Origin: an uncultured Flavihumibacter sp.
GTDB taxonomy: Bacteria > Bacteroidota > Bacteroidia > Chitinophagales > Chitinophagaceae
Assembly (NCBI GenBank): GCA_946482545.1
Contig: CAMLRX010000021.1
Location: forward strand, 1-45,933
Direction: 5' to 3'
Length of the DNA stretch: 45,933 nucleotides
Shown here: positions 16,223-25,500 of the stretch, one piece after another
Numbering within the stretch: position 1 is the stretch's first letter
How the letters are laid out: each line of letters starts with the position of its first letter
Notes under the pieces: generated by a model
Database searches by the model: none
Seen by the model: the letters and a program-made list of their open reading frames with translations, nothing else
What the model was told of the DNA's origin: nothing
Position numbers and translations under genes: made by a program

Positions 16223-19200
16223 TTACTTGTTTAATTGAACACTCGCGCCAACCGTAAATACGCGGGGTTGAGGATAAAATCCATTGTCAACGCCAGCATT
16301 CAGCGGATCCCAGGAACCGATCTCCGGATCCATGCCGGAATACCTGGTGATGATGAACGCGTTGGTAACGTTAACATATAAACGCAATGAACGGATATGC
16401 GCCTTTTCGAGTAAACCTTCCGGGAGACTATAACCCAGTGTAATGTTCTTGCATCTAATAAAGTCTCCGTCTTCAATGAACTTATCGGAGAACCTGTTGT
16501 TGTCGTTCGTATTGTCGTTTCTTACGCCGGGTATTCTTGTATTGGGATTGGAAACGAATACGTTATTGATATCCGTCGCTGAACCGTTCGGATCAACCAG
16601 TTCCAGTTTCGCGTAATCGTTCAATGCCCTGAGGTAGCCGAAACTTGTACCGGGGAATTCTCCGTTCACACGGAGGCGGTTGAATACTTTGTTTCCGATA
16701 TTGGAATTGAAGAATATGTTCAGGTCGAACCTTTTGTAAGAAAATGAATTGTTCAGCCCGATCTGGAACCTTGGGATAGGTGTACCCAGGTAGTACTGAT
16801 CATTTTCATCGATGATGCCGTCTCCGTTTTTATCCCTGAACTTCAGGTCGCCATACCAGATGCTTCCACCTGCCGCGCCTACCGGTAACACAACACCGTT
16901 TTTAGCAGGAAGCGCGTGGTTCTTGAAATCATCCGCGGTCGCGAACACGCCGCCATCTACCATATATCCGTAGAACTCTCCGACGGATCGCCCCACAACC
17001 GTACGACTGTTTGTACCGTTCAGTGAAGCGTCTTCCGTATTCAGTTTAATCACCTTATTCACATTGTGGGAAAGCGTTACATCCGTTTTCCAGGTGAAGT
17101 TTTTTGTACTTACATTGGTGGCGCTTACCCGCAGGTCTATCCCCTTGTTGTTCACTGTTCCCACATTCACATAAGGCGCACTTAGTGATCCCGGCGACCA
17201 GTTGATGCCGGTTCCGGAGTACATGGGCAATGGAATCTGCAGCAACAACCCATCGGTACGGCGGTTGTAGGCATCTACGGAGAAAGTCAGCCTCCAGTTA
17301 AAAAGCACCCCGTCAATACCCACGTTGGCATACTTTGTTTTTTCCCATTCCACCAGGGGATTGCCCACATTCTGTGTGAGCTGCGAAACGCCGGAAAGCC
17401 CTGTAGCCACGGTGGCGAGGGTTGATGTATATGCATAATCGCGCACGTTCTGGTTATTGGTTAGTCCATAACCGAGGCGCAGTTTTATTTCGTTCACATT
17501 TTTCAGGTCTTTGAACAGGTTTTCCTTATTGATCTTCCAGGCGAAGGCGCCGGAGTAAGTGGCCACCCAGCGGTTATCGGAAGAAAACCTGGATGAGCCG
17601 TCGCCTCTGAGGTTTGCAGTGAACAGGTATTTATCGTTAACCGAAAGGTTGACCCTTCCGAAATAAGATTCCTGTGCACTTTGTGTTTTATCGCCGGAGT
17701 TGAGTGCGGTGGTGGGATCGCCGCTGCTGATAACCTGTACGTTATTGGAGGGAAAGTTGGTACGGCTTGCGCTGGTGTTTTCTCCTTTGCTCAGTTGCGC
17801 TTCGTGTCCCACCAGGGCGTTCAGGTTATATATATCGCCTATGTTCCGCGAATAAGATAAATAGTTGCGTACCGTAGTGTACATGCTTTGCGCGTAGTTG
17901 AACCTGGCACTGTTGATGGTCCTTTCCACGAGGCCAAACTTATAGGTAGGGTTGAAGATATCTTCACTGGCGGTGGAAAAACTGGCCGTCACCTCGTTGC
18001 GGAGGAGAAAATCTTTCAGGAAGGAAATTTCCGCGTAAAGGTTTCCGAACAACTGGTTCCTGTTGGCTTCGTCTTTGTTGATGAGTGCTATCGCATATGG
18101 GTTAACGGTACTGTTCACCCACCCGTTGGGGTTGAAGGCGCCGCCCCAACTGCCATCGGAATTCTTCACGGCGATGTCCGGGGTTTGACTGAGGGCGGTA
18201 TTGATGACGTTGGAGTTGGTGGTGTTCACGTTCTCTCTGATGTTCGCGAGTTGCAGACTCGTTCCGATCTTGAGCCAGTTGGTGGCTTTGTTGTCGAGGT
18301 TCAGCCTAAGGGATAACCTTCGGAAATCTGAACCGAGCGCGATGCCATCCTGTTTGAAGTAGGAGCCGGAAAGCAGGTATTGTGTACGTGTATCGCCACC
18401 ACTCACGGAGAGTGAATGGTTGGTCATGGGCGCGTTTCGAAACAATTCGCTTTGCCAGTCGGTACCTTCTCCGAGGTATTTTGGATTAACGAATTCGGGT
18501 CTTTCATCAAAACCCCATCCCAGTCCCTGGTTCCTGGCGTTGATAAAAGTGGCGTATTCGCGCAGGTTCATCACCGGGAGTTTCTTTGGCAATTGCTGCA
18601 TTCCGAAATAGGCATCGTAAGTGATGTTGGGCGCGGCGGCGCGGCCCCTTTTGGTGGTGATCACGATCACGCCGTTGGTGGCCTGTGAACCATAGATGGC
18701 GGTAGCCGATGCGTCTTTCAATACATCAATGGATTCTATTTCGGAAGGGTTGATGCCCGCAAGTGGGTTTGTACCCGCCCCCAGTGTTGCGGTTCCCCCC
18801 ATAATGATGCCGTCAATCACATACAATGGCGTACTCGCTCCAAAGGAAGACAAGCCACGGATCTGCACGGAAACGTTTCCACCGGGCTGCCCCGACACCT
18901 GTTGTACCACAAGGCCTGGTACCTTTCCCTGCAATGCCTGGTCGAAAGTGACGGGCTGCGTTTTCCGGAGTTCTTCTCCTGATATAGAAGATATAGCGCC
19001 GGTGACATCTTTTCTTTTCGTTTGTCCATAACCGATTACCACCACATCATCCAGTTGGGAGATGGTTTCTGATAGTTTTACATCGATGCTTCTTTCGCTC
19101 CCTACTTTCACTTCTTTCGAAAGAAAGCCTGTCATGGTGATCACCAGCACTTCTCCTGGCATAGCATCAATCGAGAAGCGACCGTTGTTGTCGGAGACGG

Positions 19201-19378
19201 CTACGCGGTTGGTGTTTTTCACGATAACTGTGGCACCGGTGGCAGGTTCAGCGGAACGTTCACTGGTAATCCGCCCGTTCAATTTTACATTTTGGGCAAA
19301 TGCGTCCATACCTGGAAGCATGTATGCTGCAAGGAGTAGCAGCAATAGTGGCAAGCGAGTCGTTTGGTTTAATTTCAT
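16223..19378 (-). CDS. SusC/RagA-type TonB-linked outer-membrane transporter (glycan locus)
   Basis: A 1051-residue TonB-dependent transporter. Order: signal peptide (about 1-28, MDAFAQ), carboxypeptidase-regulatory-like domain (NGRITSERSAEPATGATVIV, about 34-110), the SusC hallmark DDVVVIGYGQTKRKDVTGA, the plug with SISGEEL and ASATAIYGSQATNGVIVITTKRG, and a 22-strand barrel with a C-terminal SVQLNK. It lacks the extra N-terminal STN signalling domain, in keeping with control by the HTCS rather than by a sigma/FecR pair. It lies between the GH31 gene (94-base gap) and SusD (7-base gap). The outer membrane import substrate is inferred to be xyloglucan fragments. Confidence 0.96.
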   Translation of the reverse strand: MKLNQTTRLPLLLLLLAAYMLPGMDAFAQNVKLNGRITSERSAEPATGATVIVKNTNRVAVSDNNGRFSIDAMPGEVLVITMTGFLSKEVKVGSERSIDVKLSETISQLDDVVVIGYGQTKRKDVTGAISSISGEELRKTQPVTFDQALQGKVPGLVVQQVSGQPGGNVSVQIRGLSSFGASTPLYVIDGIIMGGTATLGAGTNPLAGINPSEIESIDVLKDASATAIYGSQATNGVIVITTKRGRAAAPNITYDAYFGMQQLPKKLPVMNLREYATFINARNQGLGWGFDERPEFVNPKYLGEGTDWQSELFRNAPMTNHSLSVSGGDTRTQYLLSGSYFKQDGIALGSDFRRLSLRLNLDNKATNWLKIGTSLQLANIRENVNTTNSNVINTALSQTPDIAVKNSDGSWGGAFNPNGWVNSTVNPYAIALINKDEANRNQLFGNLYAEISFLKDFLLRNEVTASFSTASEDIFNPTYKFGLVERTINSARFNYAQSMYTTVRNYLSYSRNIGDIYNLNALVGHEAQLSKGENTSASRTNFPSNNVQVISSGDPTTALNSGDKTQSAQESYFGRVNLSVNDKYLFTANLRGDGSSRFSSDNRWVATYSGAFAWKINKENLFKDLKNVNEIKLRLGYGLTNNQNVRDYAYTSTLATVATGLSGVSQLTQNVGNPLVEWEKTKYANVGIDGVLFNWRLTFSVDAYNRRTDGLLLQIPLPMYSGTGINWSPGSLSAPYVNVGTVNNKGIDLRVSATNVSTKNFTWKTDVTLSHNVNKVIKLNTEDASLNGTNSRTVVGRSVGEFYGYMVDGGVFATADDFKNHALPAKNGVVLPVGAAGGSIWYGDLKFRDKNGDGIIDENDQYYLGTPIPRFQIGLNNSFSYKRFDLNIFFNSNIGNKVFNRLRVNGEFPGTSFGYLRALNDYAKLELVDPNGSATDINNVFVSNPNTRIPGVRNDNTNDNNRFSDKFIEDGDFIRCKNITLGYSLPEGLLEKAHIRSLRLYVNVTNAFIITRYSGMDPEIGSWDPLNAGVDNGFYPQPRVFTVGASVQLNK

Positions 19379-19472
19379 ATACGTAATCGTTAATGTCCGG
19401 AAATCCGGGGTTAAAAGCCGCTGTTCATATAAGCAAACTGTATATAGAAAAAGTTGTTACTCAGGTCCTACT

Positions 19473-22334
19473 TCACTTCTTTAACCGCAACGTCAATTCC
19501 TTTCCCGTGTACACCACTTCTTTCTGCCCCCGTGTATTCGCATCGAACGCCTGTGCCTTTTCTGGTGTGATCAACCGGATGCGGAAGTATCGTTTTTTCA
19601 ACATACCCTCAAAACTGCCGTTCCGCTCTCCGATGGTGAGGGTATTGTTGCTATGGGTGTAATGAAAGGGAATGGTGGAGAAAGCGCCTTTCTCGTAATC
19701 GTATTGCTTTCCGTCATCTTCATAAAATTTGAAAGACGCATCCTTTCCGCCATAGATCGTTAACGTAATGGTATCGGCTGGTTTTTCCATGGCATATTGT
19801 AATGCGGGACCAGTGGGCAGAATGGACCCTTCTTTCACGAATATGGGCATCCGTTCGTAAGGCGCTGCGGCATCAATAGTTTGTCCGCCTTCCAGGTATT
19901 TTCCCGAGTACAAATCGAACCAGCCGCTGTCTTTGGGCAGATATACTTTCCGGCTCCGCTGTTGGTAGCCGTACACCGGATTAATGAGTAGGGAAGGACC
20001 GAACATGTATTGATCTGCAATGTTCAGCACAGCCGTATCGTTAGCGAAATCCATTGCCAGCCCGCGCATCAAGGTGTAGTTGTCATGGTACACTGCGCCT
20101 GCCAGTGAATAGAGGTAAGGCATGAGGCGGTAACGAAGCTGGTTGTAATAAATAAAGCTTTTGTAAGCCCCGTGTTGCTCCGGCGCGATGTTGTAAATTT
20201 CCCGGAATGGGAACTGACCATGCGCACGGAACAGTGGTACAAAAGCACCGAACTGGTACCAGCGCGTATTTAACTCCCGCCATTCTTCGAGGCTTTCCGC
20301 ATCAGGTTTTTCAAATTTTTCCGGCACTACAAAACCGCCGATGTCCATCGTCCAGTAAGGCAGTCCCGACATGGAGAAATTCAGTCCTGCCGTGATCTGG
20401 TTTTTCATATCAATCCAGGAGGAACCGATATCTCCACTCCATATTGCGGCGGCATAACGCTGGGAGCCTGCGAAACCTGACCGGGTAAGTAGGAACACGC
20501 GCTTATCGGGATCGGTAGAACGTTGTCCTTCGTAAATACCTTTCGCGTTTTGCAAGGGATAAGCGTTCAGGTATTCGGCGGCCGGGCCAATGGCGGTGGG
20601 ACTCATTTGCAATTTCCGCTGCTCCGGATTCACGTTGGAAAGTATATCAGGCTCGCTGGCATCCATCCACCAGGCATCGATGCCTTTGGTATAGATTTTT
20701 TTGCGGATCAGTTCCCAGAAGCCTTTGCGGGCATCTTCACTGAAAGCATCGTAGAAAGTAGACACATAGCCCTTTCCGATCCAGTCGCGCTGGCGGTCGG
20801 CGATGTTCTTTTTGTAGAGCCAGCCTTGCTGGTCGAATGTTTTGTAAGCCGCGATGCCTTCATAGAATTTCGGCCACACAGATATCATGATCTGTGTATT
20901 GTATTTGTGGTGGAGTGTGTTGATCATGCTGTCGGGGGAAGGAAAACGCGTTTCATCAAATTCCTGGCTGCCCCATTCGGCTTCTTTCCAGTAACTCCAG
21001 TCCAGCACAATATTATCAAGGGGTATTTTCCGTTTCCTGAATTCTGCTACTGCGGCCAGCAGTTCCTCCTGCGTTTTGTACCGCTCCCTGCTTTGCCAGA
21101 ACCCGAGCGCCCATTTGGGAACGATGGGGGCCTTCCCGGTAAGCGTTCTGTATCCGGCAATCACTTCATCCATGTTGTTGCCGTGAATAAAATAGTAATC
21201 GATCAGCTGACCTGCTTCTGAAGAAAAACTGAAGCTGTTCTTTTCCTCCGGCGAAAGGGGTTCATGCCATTGCGCGGAAAGATAAGACTCGCCACCTTCG
21301 GGCATCCATTCGATGCGGATGGGTGTTTTGTCACCAGCACCCAGGGTTACGGGCAGCAATACGGTTGCGGGGTTCCAGGCTTTTCTCCAATGTGAAAGCA
21401 CGAGTTCATTGTTCAACCATACTTTCAGTGTTCCGCCGAATGTAAACCGGAACTGGTGCAGCCCGGATAGCGTACTGGAAAGACTGCCCTTCCAGGTAAC
21501 CACTCCTTTTGCAGGATCAAATTCCTTCGGAAGTTTCAGTTTCGATTCGCCGAGAAAGGCCATTTCTATGGCCGTTTCTGCTCTTTCTACCACAATTTCT
21601 TCCGGTTTTGTTTTGTTGTTCGCATACGCGGCGGTGAGCCAACCGGGTTCGTTGCTGGCGGAATACAGTTGCAGGGCAGAAAGCGCATGGGCGGGGCGTA
21701 CATCTCCCGCTTGGGTGAGGGAATAATTGTCCCAGAGGATGCCGTAATTTTTTGAAGAGAGCAGAAATGGAACAGCCACTTCGGTATTGTTCTGGAAGAA
21801 ATTCACCTGGTGGCCCTTGTAATTTATAATGCCATCCTGGTGCTGACCAAGCCCATAATAGGCTTCATCGTTGCTGGTCTGGAAAGTCTGGGTGAGTCCA
21901 TAATATCTTTTGCCATCAAATACAGCAGGCTGGAAACTTCTTCCGCCCGCCGCTTTTTCGGCAACTATTTTATTGCCGGCGTTGTCGTAGAAGGAAACAG
22001 CACCGCTCTTCGCATCCACTTTCGCGGTAAGCCTTTTTGTTTTCAGTTCCAACACGTCTTCTGAAGGAACCACGTCCCATACCTGACCCGGTTGCCTGGT
22101 GTAAATGGTGATAAGGCTCGAAGTTGGCGTAATTTCCTTTCCAGGCGCTACGGTAACGCGGATGATGTGGTCCGCAACCACTTCCAGTTTAACGGCATGG
22201 GAAGTACCTGTAAACATAGGATCCGTGAATAAGATAACCCCTGTTTCTGTTTTGATGAAGGAAGGCGGAGCCGACAAAACGGCATTTATACAGCCGGAAA
22301 TAATCAATGCAATAAACAGCAATCGTAGTTTCAT
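19473..22334 (-). CDS. Alpha-xylosidase-like GH31 with PA14 insert
   Basis: A 953-residue GH31 enzyme. After a signal sequence comes the N-terminal beta domain, interrupted by a PA14-like insert (about residues 230-358; hallmarks GLHQFRFTFGGTLKVWLNN and TPIRIEWMPEGGESYLSAQW). Then follow the barrel, the nucleophile in WWMDASEPD (Asp558), the acid/base in WSGDIGSSW (Asp635) and C-terminal beta domains. A PA14 insert at this place is the architecture of the xyloglucan alpha-xylosidases CjXyl31A and BoGH31. The longer frame begins with TTG; the first ATG at 22334 starts the signal sequence directly. The segment IISGC (Cys15) could be a lipobox. First gene after the candidate promoter. Confidence 0.93.
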   Translation of the reverse strand: MKLRLLFIALIISGCINAVLSAPPSFIKTETGVILFTDPMFTGTSHAVKLEVVADHIIRVTVAPGKEITPTSSLITIYTRQPGQVWDVVPSEDVLELKTKRLTAKVDAKSGAVSFYDNAGNKIVAEKAAGGRSFQPAVFDGKRYYGLTQTFQTSNDEAYYGLGQHQDGIINYKGHQVNFFQNNTEVAVPFLLSSKNYGILWDNYSLTQAGDVRPAHALSALQLYSASNEPGWLTAAYANNKTKPEEIVVERAETAIEMAFLGESKLKLPKEFDPAKGVVTWKGSLSSTLSGLHQFRFTFGGTLKVWLNNELVLSHWRKAWNPATVLLPVTLGAGDKTPIRIEWMPEGGESYLSAQWHEPLSPEEKNSFSFSSEAGQLIDYYFIHGNNMDEVIAGYRTLTGKAPIVPKWALGFWQSRERYKTQEELLAAVAEFRKRKIPLDNIVLDWSYWKEAEWGSQEFDETRFPSPDSMINTLHHKYNTQIMISVWPKFYEGIAAYKTFDQQGWLYKKNIADRQRDWIGKGYVSTFYDAFSEDARKGFWELIRKKIYTKGIDAWWMDASEPDILSNVNPEQRKLQMSPTAIGPAAEYLNAYPLQNAKGIYEGQRSTDPDKRVFLLTRSGFAGSQRYAAAIWSGDIGSSWIDMKNQITAGLNFSMSGLPYWTMDIGGFVVPEKFEKPDAESLEEWRELNTRWYQFGAFVPLFRAHGQFPFREIYNIAPEQHGAYKSFIYYNQLRYRLMPYLYSLAGAVYHDNYTLMRGLAMDFANDTAVLNIADQYMFGPSLLINPVYGYQQRSRKVYLPKDSGWFDLYSGKYLEGGQTIDAAAPYERMPIFVKEGSILPTGPALQYAMEKPADTITLTIYGGKDASFKFYEDDGKQYDYEKGAFSTIPFHYTHSNNTLTIGERNGSFEGMLKKRYFRIRLITPEKAQAFDANTRGQKEVVYTGKELTLRLKK

Positions 22335-22365
22335 AAACAGCAATCTTTAGCCTGGTCGAATGCTT

Positions 22366-22373
22366 CAAAACTA
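22366..22373 (-). promoter_or_regulatory. Bacteroidota-type -7 promoter element ahead of GH31
   Basis: On the minus strand this reads TAGTTTTG, an exact match to the Bacteroidota TAnnTTTG consensus, ending 31 bases before the GH31 ATG. No TTTG is seen at the expected -33 position. A missing -33 element with upstream repeats fits an activator-dependent promoter for the glycan operon. Confidence 0.6.
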
Positions 22374-22404
22374 CAAAAGGACTGTTCCGGACACCGTCTC
22401 CGAT

Positions 22405-22470
22405 TGTTGCATATTGGTATATGAAATGTTGCAACGACATGATTTTCAGCAGAAATCAACTTATGCAACA
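22405..22470. promoter_or_regulatory. TGTTGCA box cluster, candidate HTCS binding sites
   Basis: The heptamer TGTTGCA occurs on the plus strand at 22405-22411 and again at 22427-22433, exactly 22 bases apart, about two helical turns. It occurs a third time in inverted orientation at 22464-22470. The nearest copy is 31 bases upstream of the -7 element. AraC-type DNA-binding domains, as at the end of the adjacent HTCS, contact sites on one helix face, so these are good candidate operators. Binding is inferred. Confidence 0.55.
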
Positions 22471-22586
22471 CACTTATTCCCGGAAAAGTAGGACAGCAGC
22501 CATTGTCTACAGTGCCTATGACGAACCACGCTGCTTCCAATCGGAAAGGGAACCGGCAGCGGCAAAAATGTCAGCTATAAAAATCA

Positions 22587-25500
22587 TCAGCGTTCTTCCC
22601 CGTTTTGTGAGAAGGCGTATTTGGAGGGAAGTACTTTGAATTCTTCTTTGAAGGCTTTGGCGAAATGCTTGGGGTTATTGAAACCCACCTCGTAAGCCAC
22701 TTCTGAAACCGACAGGCCACTTTTTAACAGCAACTGCGCCGCTCTCTTCATCCGGATGGCCCGGATGAATTCTATGGGGGTCTTTCCGGTGAGCGAAAGT
22801 ATTTTACGGTATAAAGTAACGCGGTTCATGAACATATCCCTGCTGAAATCCTCTACCGAGAAGTCGGCGTTGTCCATGTGCTGCTCCACCAGTTCCAGGG
22901 CCTGGCGCAGGAACTTTTCGTCAACCGGTGTGATGGTTACTTCGCCGGGATTCACTTCTATTTGTTTCTGGAAACGCTTCTGTAACAATTTCTGCTGGGC
23001 AATCAGGTTCCTGATGCGGGAGGCCAGAATTTCGAAGGTAAATGGTTTGGTTACATAATCGTTCACCCCCACTTTCAGTCCTTCCAGTTGTTTTTCCTCA
23101 CTCCCCATAGCAGTGAGCAGGATAATGGGGATGTGCGCAGTGAGGGTTTCGCTTTTGAGCTTTGCGGACATTTCAATACCATCCATCTGGGGCATCATCA
23201 CATCGCTCACCACGAGGTCGGGCATCAGGGTCCGGGCTTTTTCGAATCCTTCTTTGCCGTTTGTGGCCTCTTCTACCTCGTAGGTTGCCTTCAGGTTTTC
23301 TTTCAGGTAAAACCGGATGTCTTCATTGTCTTCCACTACCAGCACTATTTTTTTCCTGCCGTTACCGGCGCCCTCTTCTGACAATAATTTTCCGGCATCC
23401 TCTTCCAATACTGAAACAGAACTGGTTTTTACCGCAGCATCGTAAATCTTTTTCGCGGGGATCAGTACAGTAAAAGTGGTGCCTTTATCGGGTGCGCTCT
23501 TCACGGAAATCACGCCCTGGTGCAGTTTCACGAACTCTTTTGTGATGGCCAGTCCAATACCTGTGCCCTGGTTCACCATTGTTTCCGGCACATCGGTCTG
23601 GAAGAATCTCTCGAATATCTTTTCCTGCTTGTCGGCGGGAATACCTATACCTGTATCACTTACTTCTATCGCAAGCGTACCCTCGCTGGCTTCGCCTGTG
23701 GGTAGATGGTAGTGAAGCGCCAGGTTCACGCTTCCGTTTTCACTGGTGTATTTGAACGCATTGGAAAGGAGGTTGAACAATATTTTTTCGATTTTATCCT
23801 TGTCGAAATAGATTTCCAGGTGATCGATATTGGATTGAAAGGAGAAGGCCATATTTTTTTTCTCCGCGATGTCAAGAAAAGAATCACTGATGTCTTTACT
23901 GAAAGCGATGATATCGCCGATCGCCGGGTGCAGTTTAATTTCCTGCACTTCCATTTTGCGGAAGTCGAGCAATTGGTTCACCAGGTTCAGGAGACGTTTG
24001 GCGTTCCTTTGCACGAGACTGAGTTGTTTCTTCTGTTCTTCATTGGTGGTTTGCCGGATGATTTTATCCAGCGGAGAGATGATCAGACTAAGTGGCGTGC
24101 GGAACTCATGGCTTACATTGGTGAAGAATTTTGTTTTCAGTTGCTCCACGGCCTGGGCGCGTATGGCCTCCCGGCGCTTTTGCTGTACTTCGTAACGCAT
24201 GTGGATGCGTTCAAGAATGATCCTTCGCGCCAGCCAGAATAAACCCGCGGCCATCAACAGGTACACGATATAAGCTGCGGTGGTTCTCCAGAAAGGCGGC
24301 AGTATTTTTATTTTCAGCGTTTTCTCGGGACTCCAGGCACCATCCCTGTTCAGCACTTTCACTTTAAAGAGATACGATCCCGGGCTGAGGTTGGTGTAGG
24401 TGGCCCTGCGCTGGTCGCCGGAAACATAAAGCCAGTCTGCATTAAAGCCTTCCATTTTGTACGCGTACTTATCGATGGCACCCTGCCTGAAATCCAGCGA
24501 CGTGAACTCGATCGAAAAGACATTCTCTTTGTATTTCAGCGCGATGCTTTCCAGGTGCGACAATGCATTCGGGAGCAATACGCGCCCGTCAACATTTTCG
24601 CCTGGCGACACATTTCTTCCCAGCAACTGAAAACCCGTTAGTACGATATACGGCCTGCGTTCCTGCTTCCTGATCTTTCCCGGGTCAATAATATTGAAGC
24701 CGGAAGGACCGCCAAAGATCAATTCCCCGCGCGCTGTTTTTAAAGCCGCGTTCTCATTGAATTCCCTGTTCTGCAGGTTATTCGATTCATCGTAATTCAC
24801 CGCCTTAAAATCATACCCCGTATTTGTTTTAAGGCGCAGCAGATTGCACAAACCGTTTGGCGTGGACACCCATATCGTACCGGCGTTATCTTCCAGCACA
24901 TCCAGTATCATATTGTCGGGCAGGCCGTTGGCGGTGGTGAGTACATGGAATGTATTGGTTTTCGGGTCAAGCATATTCAGGCCTTCGCGTGTACCCAGCC
25001 AGGTGTTCCCGGCTTTGTCTTCCAGTATGCAGGTGATGTTGTTGTTGCTTAAACTGTTCTCTTTTTGGGCGTTTGTTTGATAAGTTGCGGCCACAGACCG
25101 GTTTTTGTTCAGCACGATCACACCGCCGGAGGTACCAATCCATATTCGTCCTGCTTTGTCCTGCCTGATGCTTGACACATAATCCGAAGGAATGGCGAGG
25201 GCCTGGTCCGTTTCATACGCCACGTGTGTAAACTTCCCCGAAGCGCGGTTAAGCAGGTCCACACCGCCCCCCAATGTACCCACCCATAAATTGTGTTCCC
25301 GGTCCTCAAACAGTTCCCATACATTGTCGTTCACCAAACTGGTGGCATCTCCTTCCTGGTGCCGGTAATGCGTGAATTTTTTCCCATCGAAACTGCTCAG
25401 TCCCCCGAAGTAGGTTCCCACCCACACCACACCTTTGTGGTCGATAATGAGGCTTACCACCACGTTATTGTTCAGGCTGTTGGGGTTTGATGGATTATGG

